Assembly (NCBI RefSeq): GCF_016773205.1
Contig: NZ_JAETWB010000007.1
Location: 162,935-226,934 of the forward strand
Reading direction: 5' to 3'
Length of the DNA: 64,000 nt
Origin: Belnapia arida
GTDB taxonomy: Bacteria; Pseudomonadota; Alphaproteobacteria; Acetobacterales; Acetobacteraceae
The position numbers and the translations under genes were made by a program. Positions 26,101-33,932 of this stretch are shown here, in pieces. The notes beneath the pieces are model-generated. The model had not been told where the DNA came from. It did not search any database and saw only the letters and a program-made list of their open reading frames with translations. The number at the start of each line of letters is the position of its first letter. The first letter of the stretch is position 1.

Positions 26101-27600
26101 CGGCAGGTCGAGATAGCCCTCCTCCACCATGCCGCCCTTGTCGGTCACGTTGAACTTGCCCTTGGTCGGGTCCCACAGTGTCTTGAAGGTCACGGGGATG
26201 AGCTGCCAGGCGAGCGAAGCCTCGTAGATCTCTGACCAGAAGGAGTGGCGGTGCTTGCCGTTCAGCCGCGCCGTGGTGGCAACCGCGTGGAACATGTGCG
26301 ACCCGGCATAGGCGATGATGCCGAGGGGGCTCGCCGCGATCACGCTCTCGCCGAAGAAGAGGAAGGCGAGCGGCGAGGTGAGGAAGATCAGGCGCGGGAT
26401 GGCGAAGAGGAAGCCGAAGCCGCCCATGAAGTAGCAGAGCCGCTGCCACCAGCCGAGCCCCTCGGCGATGATGGTCTTCTCGAGCCGCATGATCTGCATC
26501 ATTCCGCGCGCCCAGCGCATCCGCTGCCCGACATGCAGCGACAGCCGCTCCGTCGCCAGGCCTGAGGCGAGCGGCAGGCGGATATAGGCGGTGTGCCAGC
26601 CGCGCTTCTGCATCAACAGGGAGCAGTGGCAGTCCTCGGTGACGGTGATATGCGGCACGCCGCCCACCTCCTCGAGCGCGGTGCGGCGGATGACGGCGCA
26701 GGAGCCGCAGAAGAAGGCGGCATTCCACAGGTCGTTGCCCGGCTGGATGGCGCCGTAGAAGAGCAGCCCCTCGTTCGGCACCGGCCGCTTGCGGGCGAGG
26801 TTCCGCTCGAAGGGATCGGGCGAGTAGAAGTAGTGCGGCGTCTGCACCATGGCGATCCGCGCATCCCGCACCAGCCAGCCCACGGTGAGCTGGAGGAAGG
26901 AGCGGGTCGGCGCGTGGTCGCAGTCGAAAATGGCGATGAACTCGCCTTTGGTGTGGCGCAGCGCGTGGTTGATGTTGCCGGCCTTGGCGCCCTTGTTGTC
27001 CGGGCGGATGACGTAGCCGCAGCCGCACTCCTCGGCGAATTTGCGGAACTCCGGCCGTCGCCCGTCATCCAGGATGTAGACGTTCAGCTTGTCCCGCGGC
27101 CAGTCCATGTTCATCGCCGCCAGCACGGTCGGCCGCACGAGGTCGAGCGACTCGTTGTAGGAGGGGACATAGACATCGATGCTCGGCCAGAGGGCCGGGT
27201 CGGCCGGCAGCGGCACCGGCTTGCGGTCGAGCGGCCAGGATGTCTGCAGGTAGGAGAGCGCCATCAGCAGCCCGGCATAGAGCTCCGCCAGGAAGAGCAG
27301 CACGCCGAGGACGATCTGTGGCCAGGTCTCGAATTCCAGCGTGTCCGTCGCCCGCCAGTAGAGGTAGCGGAAGGTGATGGTGATCGACATCACCACCAGC
27401 ACCAGGCCGATGCGGCGCGAGGAGAAGCGGTTAAGGATAAGGAAGGCGATGATGCCGCCGGTGGTCAGCACCGCCTGCTGCTCCGCCTCCATCGGCAGGG
27501 TGATGTAGACGAAGCAGCCGAGCAAGCCGAGCGCGACGAGCGCCGCGCGCAGCACCCGGTGTTGCAGCTTCGGCGGGGCGGGGAAGGCGGCGGCGCTCAT
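23125..27600 (-). CDS. bcsAB: Fused cellulose synthase BcsA-BcsB (catalytic and periplasmic subunits in one chain)
   Basis: The 1491-residue chain first holds a full BcsA: N-terminal membrane spans, the family 2 glycosyltransferase with catalytic DDG near 178, DCD near 225, TED near 321 and QRMRW near 357, more spans, then a PilZ domain with RxxxR (REQMR, near 557) and NxSxxG (NISLSG, near 591) that binds cyclic di-GMP. After a Pro/Ala linker (about 700-720) and an internal hydrophobic segment comes BcsB (about 760-1491), ending in a membrane anchor (ALLLLVTAALAMGGCFYWML). It polymerises UDP-glucose into beta-1,4-glucan and passes it across the inner membrane. Its start overlaps the bcsQ stop by 4 bases. 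Such fusions are known in acetic acid bacteria. Confidence 0.96.
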   Translation of the reverse strand: MSAAAFPAPPKLQHRVLRAALVALGLLGCFVYITLPMEAEQQAVLTTGGIIAFLILNRFSSRRIGLVLVVMSITITFRYLYWRATDTLEFETWPQIVLGVLLFLAELYAGLLMALSYLQTSWPLDRKPVPLPADPALWPSIDVYVPSYNESLDLVRPTVLAAMNMDWPRDKLNVYILDDGRRPEFRKFAEECGCGYVIRPDNKGAKAGNINHALRHTKGEFIAIFDCDHAPTRSFLQLTVGWLVRDARIAMVQTPHYFYSPDPFERNLARKRPVPNEGLLFYGAIQPGNDLWNAAFFCGSCAVIRRTALEEVGGVPHITVTEDCHCSLLMQKRGWHTAYIRLPLASGLATERLSLHVGQRMRWARGMMQIMRLEKTIIAEGLGWWQRLCYFMGGFGFLFAIPRLIFLTSPLAFLFFGESVIAASPLGIIAYAGSHMFHAVATTARLNGKHRHSFWSEIYEASLAWQLIPVTFKTLWDPTKGKFNVTDKGGMVEEGYLDLPTVMAMVILTGLLLVGLVIGIVGIIITDSSTLQFRAYLLNTIWAALCIIPASAAVAVGREREQMRVRARTDAVVPAVLTLPNGETIRAQTSNISLSGARITLARPLGTMDGDRASIAFETCGETISVQAEVLRWVEDEVFLRFIVETLADEAAVARVFFGRPDAWLHWDDWPVDKPLRSLSNVVLATADAVFRKYRIAFPKVVQKPAPTGAAAPAAPVRVSDVVEPRRRQQVAAAVTGALLGLLALSSGASAQPLPALAPAPAAPAARVATPEAGEGVRQVNPTLRELGLGGPMQLRGISDLQGVQFGLRADEVVTEAKLSVSGGVSPQLIPSLSQIAITLNEQFVGTIPVDPARQNFGPLEFPLDPLFFSDINRLNFRFSGRYAVECNDPLSGLLWATVSDLSTVSMRIERLPPTRDLARLPEPLFDRRVLRGALTLPVVIAENAGPNTLRAAAIATSWFAVQADYRGATFPVGRTPPPKGDAVVFALGTDAVPGLALPRFDGPTIALVANPSDSFGTLLVIGGRTEAEVAAAASVLAVGKAALSGEMARVAPPSISPRRPYDSPRWVATDRPVALGSLVEKADLQGAGYAPAPIRVPLRTAPDILTWRNRGFPVDLRFRAPPGPVIDISASRLDVSVSETYLRSLPLNPGELWWPLESAWRRIFGSPEIREGRASVPPYLLLGRDELQLRFDMRPLARGECVATPSDLRASVEPESTIDLSRIHRYARMPNLGFFASAGFPFTRMADLSGTAVVLPERPTAVETQVFLELIGQLSVIVGLPATGVQVVHANGLAAVAGRDLLAIGPLGRMPAFASLLKETPVRLEGDRLVLALPDVLQDVRAVFLGEAGRGERNRAAAAFADAGEGLGAIIGAESPLQAGQSIVAITGATQASVAAMAGALRDPVQSRRIQGDVVVMAGGPVAAYRAMPRYETGDPGWWLWPQIWFGNHPERALLLLVTAALAMGGCFYWMLRRRAAIRLRARTPVEKAH

Positions 27601-28424
27601 CGCAGGCCCCAGTCGCTGAGGGCGGAGAAGCTTCCGCGTCGCTTGGCCTGGCTTCCGGGCGGCGCCAGCCGCAACCGGGCGGCGATTGCATCGGCGACCG
27701 CGCGCAGATCCTCCGCCGCCGGCCCGTCGCGCGGGTCGAGCAGCATGCGCTTGTCGGCCAGCGCCTCGGCCACCGCTTCGTCGCGGCAGACGGCGCCGAC
27801 CAGCCGGGTGCCGAGCGCCTCCGCCGCGCCGTCGAAGACCGCGCTGCCGAGCGGCGCGTCGAGATCGACCTGGTTCAGCACCACCACGGCCTTGTCTCCG
27901 GCCCGCGCCGCCAGCCGGCCGCGGCCGAGCCAGCGGTTGGAGGCGACCACCGGGATCTGCGCCGCGCTTGCCGCATCGGCCAGCAGCACGACGACCAGCA
28001 GGTCGACGAGCGGCAGGATGGCGCCCATGGCCGGGGTTGGGCCGGGCGGGCTATCCACGATGATGACTTGGTCCGGGTCGGCCAGCATCTCCCGCACCGG
28101 GCCGGCCAGCAGTTCCGGCTCGGCATGCAGCGCCTGGGTGGTCTCGAGCGCGGTCAGCGGGTCGACCATGCCATAGGGTAGGACGCGGACGCCGTAGCCG
28201 CTCTCGACCGCGGCCTGGCGCCAAAGCGGGCGATGCTCGATCTCGCCGAGGAAGCCCGCCTCGTCCCGCATCGGCAGGCCGAATTGCAGGCGCAACGCGT
28301 TCTGCGGATCGAGGTCGAGGGCCAGCACGCGATGCCCGCGCTGAGCGAGCAACGCCGCGACATGGGCGGCGAGGGTCGTCTTCCCGACTCCCCCCTTGGG
28401 CGAGGCGAATGCGATGAGCGGCAT
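27597..28424 (-). CDS. bcsQ: BcsQ-like MinD/ParA ATPase of cellulose synthesis
   Basis: The 275-residue protein has the deviant Walker A ASPKGGVGKTTLAAHVAALL at 7-26, the Walker A' region DLDPQNALRLQFG, Walker B IIVDSPPGPTPAMGAILPLV and the NQVDLD nucleotide motif. In enterobacteria BcsQ helps localise and assemble the synthase. Its position directly before and overlapping bcsAB (4 bases) supports that role rather than chromosome partition. The start follows the proline-rich gene by 15 bases. Confidence 0.88.
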   Translation of the reverse strand: MPLIAFASPKGGVGKTTLAAHVAALLAQRGHRVLALDLDPQNALRLQFGLPMRDEAGFLGEIEHRPLWRQAAVESGYGVRVLPYGMVDPLTALETTQALHAEPELLAGPVREMLADPDQVIIVDSPPGPTPAMGAILPLVDLLVVVLLADAASAAQIPVVASNRWLGRGRLAARAGDKAVVVLNQVDLDAPLGSAVFDGAAEALGTRLVGAVCRDEAVAEALADKRMLLDPRDGPAAEDLRAVADAIAARLRLAPPGSQAKRRGSFSALSDWGLR

Positions 28425-28439
28425 GGCGATAGGCAGCCT

Positions 28440-28952
28440 TCAGCCAGGCCAGGCGCGCCGCGGCGTGGTGCCGCGCGGCCTGGGTGAATGCGGGGGAGGC
28501 GAGGGTGGGCGCGCGGCCGCGCCGCCGGGCAGCGCCGGCATGGCGGGGCGCGGCGTCAGCCGGCCGGCGGGATGGAGCGTCGGCGGGACGGGCTCGGGCT
28601 CCGGTGCGGGGGCAAGTTCCTCCAGCATGCGGTAGCGCCGCCCTTCCGGGGCGGCAGGCGGCTCGGGCGCGCGCTCGGCCGGCGGCGGCCGCAGGGCGAT
28701 GGCCACGGGCTCGGGCATCCGCACGACCGGCGGCGGAAGGGGTGGTGCGGTGGCGGCCAGGACCGGCTCGGGCACCGGCGCCGGGATGGCGGGCGGCACC
28801 GGCTCGGCCTGCACGACTACGGGCTCCGGCTCTGGCTCGGGTTCCACCTCCTGAAGGATCGGAATCGGATCGAACTCGACTGCCGGAAAAGGAATGTAGC
28901 GGAACGCCCTCAGATCGCAGGCAGCAGCTACCTTGGCGACTTCACGCTCCAC
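28440..28952 (-). CDS. Proline-rich protein heading the cellulose operon (BcsO/BcsP/BcsH-like role suspected)
   Basis: The 170-residue protein has a short ordered N terminus (VAAACDLRAFRYIPFPAVEF) and then a disordered Pro/Glu/Ala tail with repeated EPEPEP and PPP runs. The GTG start at 28952 has AGAGGG ten bases upstream. Proline-rich disordered proteins (BcsO, BcsP, BcsH) occur in other cellulose operons and help position or cluster the synthase. Here the evidence is the composition, the aromatic N-terminal patch and being first in the operon. Sequence identity to any of these could not be tested, so no symbol is given. Confidence 0.65.
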   Translation of the reverse strand: MEREVAKVAAACDLRAFRYIPFPAVEFDPIPILQEVEPEPEPEPVVVQAEPVPPAIPAPVPEPVLAATAPPLPPPVVRMPEPVAIALRPPPAERAPEPPAAPEGRRYRMLEELAPAPEPEPVPPTLHPAGRLTPRPAMPALPGGAAARPPSPPPHSPRPRGTTPRRAWPG

Positions 28953-29095
28953 GGTCGAATTGCCCTCTGCGAACCACCGACATGATGTATGGCCGAATCT
29001 GCTACCGCAACCTTACGTCGAACGGCCTTTACACCTTCTTAGCAAAGATGCGCTGAATTTCCGGTCGGAACGCTGAACTGAATGCGGGAAAATTT

Positions 29096-29113
29096 ATGGC
29101 TCTTTGCAGCCAT
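29096..29113. promoter_or_regulatory. Palindromic element between the cellulose operon and the divergent membrane genes
   Basis: ATGGCT-CTTTGC-AGCCAT is a perfect 6-bp dyad within the AT-rich 246-bp divergent gap. It could be an operator for either direction. No matching second copy was seen. Confidence 0.35.
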
Positions 29114-29198
29114 GAGTAATATAGGAGGCAGCGTTCACTAGCCAGGGTGGCCGCTGGCCGGTTCCGGCCCACCTCCGCATTCACCGAGGGTTCCGCCG

Positions 29199-29336
29199 AT
29201 GATCATCGAGCCTGTCCACACCACCAGCCGCTACGGCGAGACCAGCAAGACCAGCGCGCTGCGCTATACCCTCGGCAGCCTGACGGTGATCGCGGTGCTG
29301 TTCGGCCTCTTCCTCCTCGCCGGGCTGGAACTCTAG
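29199..29336 (+). CDS. Small single-span membrane protein, 45 residues
   Basis: The frame reads MIIEPVHTTSRYGETSKTSA and ends in a clear membrane helix (YTLGSLTVIAVLFGLFLLAG). GAGGG eight bases before the ATG is a fair ribosome site. It ends in TAG at 29334-29336, and the very next codons in the same frame are the start region of the TVP38-like protein. It may be an independent microprotein, or the two may be one gene interrupted by a stop codon. Confidence 0.6.
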   Translation: MIIEPVHTTSRYGETSKTSALRYTLGSLTVIAVLFGLFLLAGLEL

Positions 29337-30044
29337 GCCATCGGCTGGCTGCGCGACCGCAGGCTCTGGCTGGCGCTGGCGGCGGTCGCGCTCATTCTCG
29401 GGCTGCGCTTCTCCGGGCTTGGCGGGCTGCTCTCGCTCGAGACGCTGCGCAGCCACAGGGCGGAACTCACCGGCTGGGTCGCCGGGCATCAACTCGGCGC
29501 GGCGCTGGCCTATATCGGGCTGTATACCGTGGCGGTCGCCTTCTCCATCCCGGGCGCTGTCATCCTGACGCTGGCGGGCGGCTTCCTCTTCGGCGCCGTG
29601 GCGGGAACGCTCCTGGCGGTCGCAGGGGCGACAGCGGGGGCGGTGCTGGTCTTCCTCTTTGCCCGGGCGATCTTCGGCAAGGGGGCGCTCGACCGCTTCG
29701 GCGAGCGGGGGCGGCGGCTGGCCGAGGGCATCCGCCGCAATGCCTGGTCCTACCTGCTGGTGCTGCGGCTGGTGCCGCTTTTCCCCTTCTTCCTCGTCAA
29801 CCTGGTGCCCGCCTTTGTCGGGGTGCGGCTGCCGGTCTACGCGGTGACAACCTGCCTCGGCATTCTGCCGGCGACGGCGGTCTTCGCGCTGTCGGGTGCG
29901 GGGCTCGGCTCGGTGCTGGATAGCGGCGGGCCGCTCGAGCTGCGCTCGATCCTGACGCCGCAGGTGCTCGGCGCCTTATGCGGGCTGGCGGCGCTGTCGC
30001 TGGCCGCCATCCCGCTGAAGAACCGGTTTCAGAGGGCGGAGTAG
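29337..30044 (+). CDS. TVP38/TMEM64 (VTT/DedA-like) membrane protein, start codon unclear
   Basis: From 29337 the frame encodes a VTT-domain protein of about 235 residues: a first membrane span (LWLALAAVALILGLRF), then LLSLETLRSHRAEL as in family N termini, the signature FSIPGAVILTLAGGFLFGAV with GAVLVFLFAR, and LVLRLVPLFPFFLVNLVPAF near the re-entrant loop. Such proteins are linked to lipid scrambling or transport. The region just after the upstream TAG has no ATG, GTG or TTG in frame; the first is GTG at 29529, which would delete the conserved N terminus. Translation may begin at a rare codon, by reinitiation after the TAG, or the start may have been lost (AGG where ATG might be expected at 29335). 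The 3' end overlaps the converging SDR gene by 16 bases. Confidence 0.75.
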   Translation, partial: AIGWLRDRRLWLALAAVALILGLRFSGLGGLLSLETLRSHRAELTGWVAGHQLGAALAYIGLYTVAVAFSIPGAVILTLAGGFLFGAVAGTLLAVAGATAGAVLVFLFARAIFGKGALDRFGERGRRLAEGIRRNAWSYLLVLRLVPLFPFFLVNLVPAFVGVRLPVYAVTTCLGILPATAVFALSGAGLGSVLDSGGPLELRSILTPQVLGALCGLAALSLAAIPLKNRFQRAE

Positions 30045-30805
30045 CCCCCGTCCACCGTCCAGTTGGAGCCGGTGACGAAGCTCGCCCGCTCCGAGCAGAG
30101 CCAGACCACCGCCTCGGCGATCTCCTCCGGCATGCCGAAGCGGCCGAGCGCGGTGCGTGCGATGATCGCATCGCCGCGTCGGCGCTTCGACTCCTCGGTC
30201 ATCGGCGTCTCGATATAGCCGGGGCAGACGGCGTTGATGCGGATGTTCTCCGCCGCATGGTCGACGGCCGCCGCCTTGGTCAGCCCCACCACGCCATGCT
30301 TGCCGACGACATAGCCCGCCGCCCCCGGCAAGCCGCGCAGCCCGGCGACGGAGGCGGTGTTGACGATGGCGCCGCCGCCCTGCTTGCGCATCTGCGCCAC
30401 CTCATGGCGGAGGCAGCGCCAGACGCCGGTGAGGTTTACATCCAGCAGCCGCTGCCAGGAGGCCTCGGCCAGATCGGCGGCAAGCACGCCGGTCGCATTC
30501 ACCTGGTGCGGCGCGATGCCGGCATTGTTGAAGGCACAGTCGAGTCCACCGAAGGCGGCGACGGCCGCGGCGACCATCGCCTGCACCTGCTCCTCGTCGG
30601 TCACGTCGCAGGCGATGGCAACCGCCTGGCCGCCTTGCGCCTCGATGGCGGCGACGGTCTTCTGCGCCGCCTCCAGCGTCTGGTCGGCGGCGGCCACCCA
30701 GGCACCCTCACGGGCGAAGGCCAGCGCCGTCGCCCGGCCGATGCCGGAGCCGGCGCCCGTCACCAGCGCCGACTTGCCGTCGAGCATTCCCTTCGTCCCG
30801 CTCAC
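30029..30805 (-). CDS. Short-chain dehydrogenase/reductase
   Basis: This 258-residue classical SDR has the cofactor turn ALVTGAGSGIGRATALAFAR at 13-32, CDVTDEEQV, NNAGIAP, catalytic Ser in IVNTASVAGLRG and the YVVGK pair (YxxxK), and the C-terminal NWTVDGGYS. It oxidises or reduces an alcohol/ketone with NAD(P). The GTG start overlaps the esterase stop (GTGA), so it is coupled as the last gene of a four-gene operon (flavin monooxygenase-like, hydrolase, esterase, SDR). Confidence 0.9.
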   Translation of the reverse strand: MSGTKGMLDGKSALVTGAGSGIGRATALAFAREGAWVAAADQTLEAAQKTVAAIEAQGGQAVAIACDVTDEEQVQAMVAAAVAAFGGLDCAFNNAGIAPHQVNATGVLAADLAEASWQRLLDVNLTGVWRCLRHEVAQMRKQGGGAIVNTASVAGLRGLPGAAGYVVGKHGVVGLTKAAAVDHAAENIRINAVCPGYIETPMTEESKRRRGDAIIARTALGRFGMPEEIAEAVVWLCSERASFVTGSNWTVDGGYSAL

Positions 30806-31758
30806 AGCGCTGTCTCCTCGGCCCAGTGATGCGCCAGCGACAGCGCAGCCTGCCGCAGCACCAGCGCCGAGGCGGGGATGAACTTGCCCATGGTGAGGAA
30901 GGCATGAATCTGGTCGGCGACGTGCAGGTAGGTGACGCGCACGCCATCCTCCTCCAGCCGCCGCGCATAGGCCGCGCCCTCATCGACCAGCGGATCGTAG
31001 CCGGCCGTCATGACGAAGGCGGGCGGCGTGCCGGCCAGGCTGTTGGCGCGCAGCGGCGAGGCCTGCCACTCGAAACGCCGCTCCGGCTCCGGCACGTAAT
31101 GGCCGATGAACCAGCGCATGGTCTCGCTGGTAAGGATCAACCCCTCGGTGAAGCGCTCATAAGCCGGACGATGCGCCGCCATGTCGGTCGCCGGGTAGAG
31201 CAGCAGCTGATAGCCGACCGCCGGCACCGTGCCGTCGCGTCCCATGATCGCCAGCACGGCGGCGAGGTTGCCGCCGGCGCTGTCGCCGCCGACCGCCATC
31301 CGGGCCGAGTCGATGCGGAGCGTCGCGGCATTCTCCACCACCCAGCGCAGCGCCGCCGCGCTGTCCTCCACCGCCGCCGGGTAGGGGTGCTCCGGCCCCA
31401 TCCGGTAATCGACGGCGATAACGCAGCAGCGCGCCGCATTGGCCAGCAGGCGGCAGGGCTGGTCATGGCTGTCGAGGTCGCCGATCACCCAGCCGCCGCC
31501 GTGGAGGAAGAGCAGGCAGGGAAGAACCTCCTCGGCTGCGATCCCCGCCGCGCGGTAGCGGCGCAGCTTGATCGGGCCGGCTGGGCCGGGGCAGTTGAGG
31601 TCCTCGACCTCCGCCACCGCCTCCGGCTCCGGCTGCAGCACGCTGCGGGACTTGGCCGAGGCGACGCGGGCCTCCTCCGGGTTCAGCGTGTGGATGGGCG
31701 GTCGGCCCATCTCGCGGATCAGGTCGAGGACGCGCTGTGCGCCGGGGTCGATGGGCAT
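30802..31758 (-). CDS. Alpha/beta hydrolase, hormone-sensitive-lipase family esterase
   Basis: The 318-residue enzyme has the HSL/family IV hallmarks: oxyanion HGGGWVIGD, nucleophile elbow GGDSAGGNLA, acid Asp in TAGYDPLVDEG and His in VADQIHAF. It hydrolyses short-chain esters. The chosen ATG (MPIDPGAQRVLDLIREM) is six bases after the upstream hydrolase stop; the frame is open further upstream but inside that gene. It overlaps the SDR start by 4 bases. Confidence 0.9.
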   Translation of the reverse strand: MPIDPGAQRVLDLIREMGRPPIHTLNPEEARVASAKSRSVLQPEPEAVAEVEDLNCPGPAGPIKLRRYRAAGIAAEEVLPCLLFLHGGGWVIGDLDSHDQPCRLLANAARCCVIAVDYRMGPEHPYPAAVEDSAAALRWVVENAATLRIDSARMAVGGDSAGGNLAAVLAIMGRDGTVPAVGYQLLLYPATDMAAHRPAYERFTEGLILTSETMRWFIGHYVPEPERRFEWQASPLRANSLAGTPPAFVMTAGYDPLVDEGAAYARRLEEDGVRVTYLHVADQIHAFLTMGKFIPASALVLRQAALSLAHHWAEETAL

Positions 31759-31763
31759 GGGGT

Positions 31764-32546
31764 TCAGCCTGTCCAGGAAAGGATTGCGGAAGCGACCTCG
31801 TCCGGCTGGTCGAGTTCGGCGAGATGTCCCGCGCCGGGGATCATGCGGATCTCCTTGGGGTCTGCAAGCCGGGCCGCGATGCGCCCGGCATAGCGCGACG
31901 GCATGATGCGGTCCTGCTCGCCCCAAAGGATGAGCGTCGGCGCCGTGATCAGCGATAGGCGCCGCTCCAGCCGCGTATTGCCGAGCGGCCAAAAGATGCG
32001 TGCCGCGGCCTCCGTGGCGCGGGTCTGCTCGATCGGCCACTCGACCGAATTGGCGCCCTCCGGCATCGCCTTCAGCGCGGTCCATTTTTCCGGGTCGGCG
32101 CACATCAACCCGGCGACTCGGTCGGCGCGCTGCGCCCAGGCGTCGGTCGGCGGGTCGCTCTCGTCGAACAAGCCGAAGGGTGCGGAGAGCGCCAGCCGGC
32201 GGACGGAGCCCGGCCAGATCGCCGCCATCTCCGCCGCGAAGGAGGCGCCGACCGAGCTGCCGGCGAGGTCCGCCCCCTCCAGCCCGGCGGCGAGCAGCGT
32301 CTGCCGCACCGCCAGCACCCAGTCGAGATGGCTGTCGAGCACGCTATGCCCGCGATCGCCGCCCGGAAAACCGGGCAGCGAGGGGACGATGACGGTGCGG
32401 TGCTCGGCCAGCCGGTCGAGGAAGGGAACCCAGCGCGGCAGCCCGCCGAAGCCGGCGAGGAAGCCGAGCGGCGCGCCGCTTCCCTTCCGCCAGATGCGCG
32501 TCGGGAAGCCGTTGATGTCGACGGTGGAGAGCTCGGGCCCGCTCAT
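31764..32546 (-). CDS. Alpha/beta hydrolase
   Basis: The 260-residue protein has the alpha/beta hydrolase core: PLGFLAGFGGLPRW (oxyanion loop), TVIVPSLPGFPGG, nucleophile elbow LAGSSVGASFAAEMA (GxSxG), ILWGEQDRIMP with the acid Asp, and GAGHLAELDQP with the catalytic His. The substrate is unknown; the HG of typical lipases is absent, and it resembles meta-cleavage or enol-lactone hydrolases. It is second in a four-gene operon, 10 bases after the flavin oxidoreductase gene. Confidence 0.88.
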   Translation of the reverse strand: MSGPELSTVDINGFPTRIWRKGSGAPLGFLAGFGGLPRWVPFLDRLAEHRTVIVPSLPGFPGGDRGHSVLDSHLDWVLAVRQTLLAAGLEGADLAGSSVGASFAAEMAAIWPGSVRRLALSAPFGLFDESDPPTDAWAQRADRVAGLMCADPEKWTALKAMPEGANSVEWPIEQTRATEAAARIFWPLGNTRLERRLSLITAPTLILWGEQDRIMPSRYAGRIAARLADPKEIRMIPGAGHLAELDQPDEVASAILSWTG

Positions 32547-32556
32547 CCCCACGCCC

Positions 32557-33822
32557 CTACTCGGCCGCCTGGCGGAAGGCAGGGATGGTCGCACGCTCGT
32601 CCTCGGCCATCGGCTTCGGCCACCAGCGGTCTTCCCATTCGGCGAAGCGCGGCCGCATCCGCGGCATGACCTTCTCGGCGAAGAGCTTCGTGTTGTACTG
32701 CGTCAGCTCCTTGCCCATGCTGCCGAACTGCATCAGCAGCATCAGGTGGCCGACATTGAGGTCATCGGCCAGCGCGTTGAGCTGCTCCACCACCTCGTCG
32801 GGCGAGCCGATGACGACATAGCCACGGTCGACGAAGTCGGCCATGGTCATGCCGCGGTTGGTCTTGTCGCCGGTAATCAGCGTCTGCGCATTCGCCGCCT
32901 TCTTCACCATGCTCTCGAGCCCGGCGCGCTGCGTTGCCTCCGTGCTGTAGCCGGCGGGCGAGGCGAAGCGCGGGTCGACATGGAGGCAGCGATTGAAGAA
33001 ATACTCGGCCGGCTCGGTGTAGAGGTCGATCGCCTGCTGCCGGCTCTCGGCCACGGCGACAACCTGGGCGAAGCCGGCGCGATAGGGGTTCCGGTCCTTG
33101 CCGAGGCGGTCCATCTCCGCCCAGAACCCGTCCATCGTCGCCTTGCCGGCCTTGTAGCCGTAGTAGGACAGGTAGCAGTAGACGTAGTCCATCTCGGCGC
33201 ACCACTGCCAAGTCTCGACCGAGCCGCCGCCCGGGATCCAGATCGGCGGATGCGGCTGCTGCACCGGGCGCGGCCAGATGTTCACGTAGCGCTGCTGGTT
33301 GAAGCGGCCGTTGAAGGCGAAGGTGTCGCGCTCCGTCCAGGCCTTAATGACCAGGTCATGCGCCTCAAGGTAGCGCTCCCGCAGCATGGACGGGTTCTGG
33401 CCATAGGCGAAGCAGGTGTCCATCGGCGTGCCGACGGGAAAGCCGGCGATCAGCCGCCCGCCCGAGATCACGTCCAGCATGGCGAATTCCTCGGCCACGC
33501 GGGTCGGCGGATTGTAGAGGGCGAGGCTGTTGCCCATCACGCAGATCGGCACCTGGCTGGTGCGCCGCGCCAGCGCCGAGGCGATGAGGTTGGGGCTCGG
33601 CATCAGCCCGTAGCCGTTCGAGTGGTGCTCGTTGACGCAGATCGCGTCGTAGCCGCAATCGGCGGCATACTCCAATTCGTCCATGAAGTCGTTGTACATG
33701 CGGTGGGCGCGCTTCGGATCGAAGAGCGAGGAGTGGATGTCGACCCAGACCGAGGGGTGCGCTTCCCGGAAATCCTCCGGCAGCTCGGTATAGGGCATCA
33801 GGTGGAACCACATGAGCTTCAT
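32557..33822 (-). CDS. LLM-class flavin-dependent oxidoreductase
   Basis: The 421-residue protein belongs to the bacterial luciferase-like TIM-barrel family: MKLMWFHLMPYTELPEDF at the N terminus, EYAADCGYDAICVNEHHSNG, MGNSLALYNPPTRVAEEFAM, LDVISGGRLIAGFPVG, and ARNP-like barrel strands. It should use reduced FMN and oxygen to oxygenate a substrate. GGAGGAGG before the ATG marks a strong start. It leads the operon with two hydrolases and an SDR, suggesting oxidative opening of a ketone, ester or heterocycle followed by hydrolysis; the compound is unknown. Confidence 0.9.
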   Translation of the reverse strand: MKLMWFHLMPYTELPEDFREAHPSVWVDIHSSLFDPKRAHRMYNDFMDELEYAADCGYDAICVNEHHSNGYGLMPSPNLIASALARRTSQVPICVMGNSLALYNPPTRVAEEFAMLDVISGGRLIAGFPVGTPMDTCFAYGQNPSMLRERYLEAHDLVIKAWTERDTFAFNGRFNQQRYVNIWPRPVQQPHPPIWIPGGGSVETWQWCAEMDYVYCYLSYYGYKAGKATMDGFWAEMDRLGKDRNPYRAGFAQVVAVAESRQQAIDLYTEPAEYFFNRCLHVDPRFASPAGYSTEATQRAGLESMVKKAANAQTLITGDKTNRGMTMADFVDRGYVVIGSPDEVVEQLNALADDLNVGHLMLLMQFGSMGKELTQYNTKLFAEKVMPRMRPRFAEWEDRWWPKPMAEDERATIPAFRQAAE

Positions 33823-33932
33823 GGCAGGCCTCCTCCAGGCGCCGGGCGGATCGAGCCGCCTTCTTCGCCGAAAAGCCTAGCCTGCTACCGGAGAGGGTGG
33901 GAAGTCCGGAAGCTGCAACACGGGCGAAACGG

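Noticed and set aside
23251..26235. Open plus-strand frame of 994 codons opposite bcsAB
   Set aside because: It is an antisense shadow of a high-GC gene: His/Arg/Gly/Asp-rich, without motifs, and lies wholly opposite a well-conserved coding frame.
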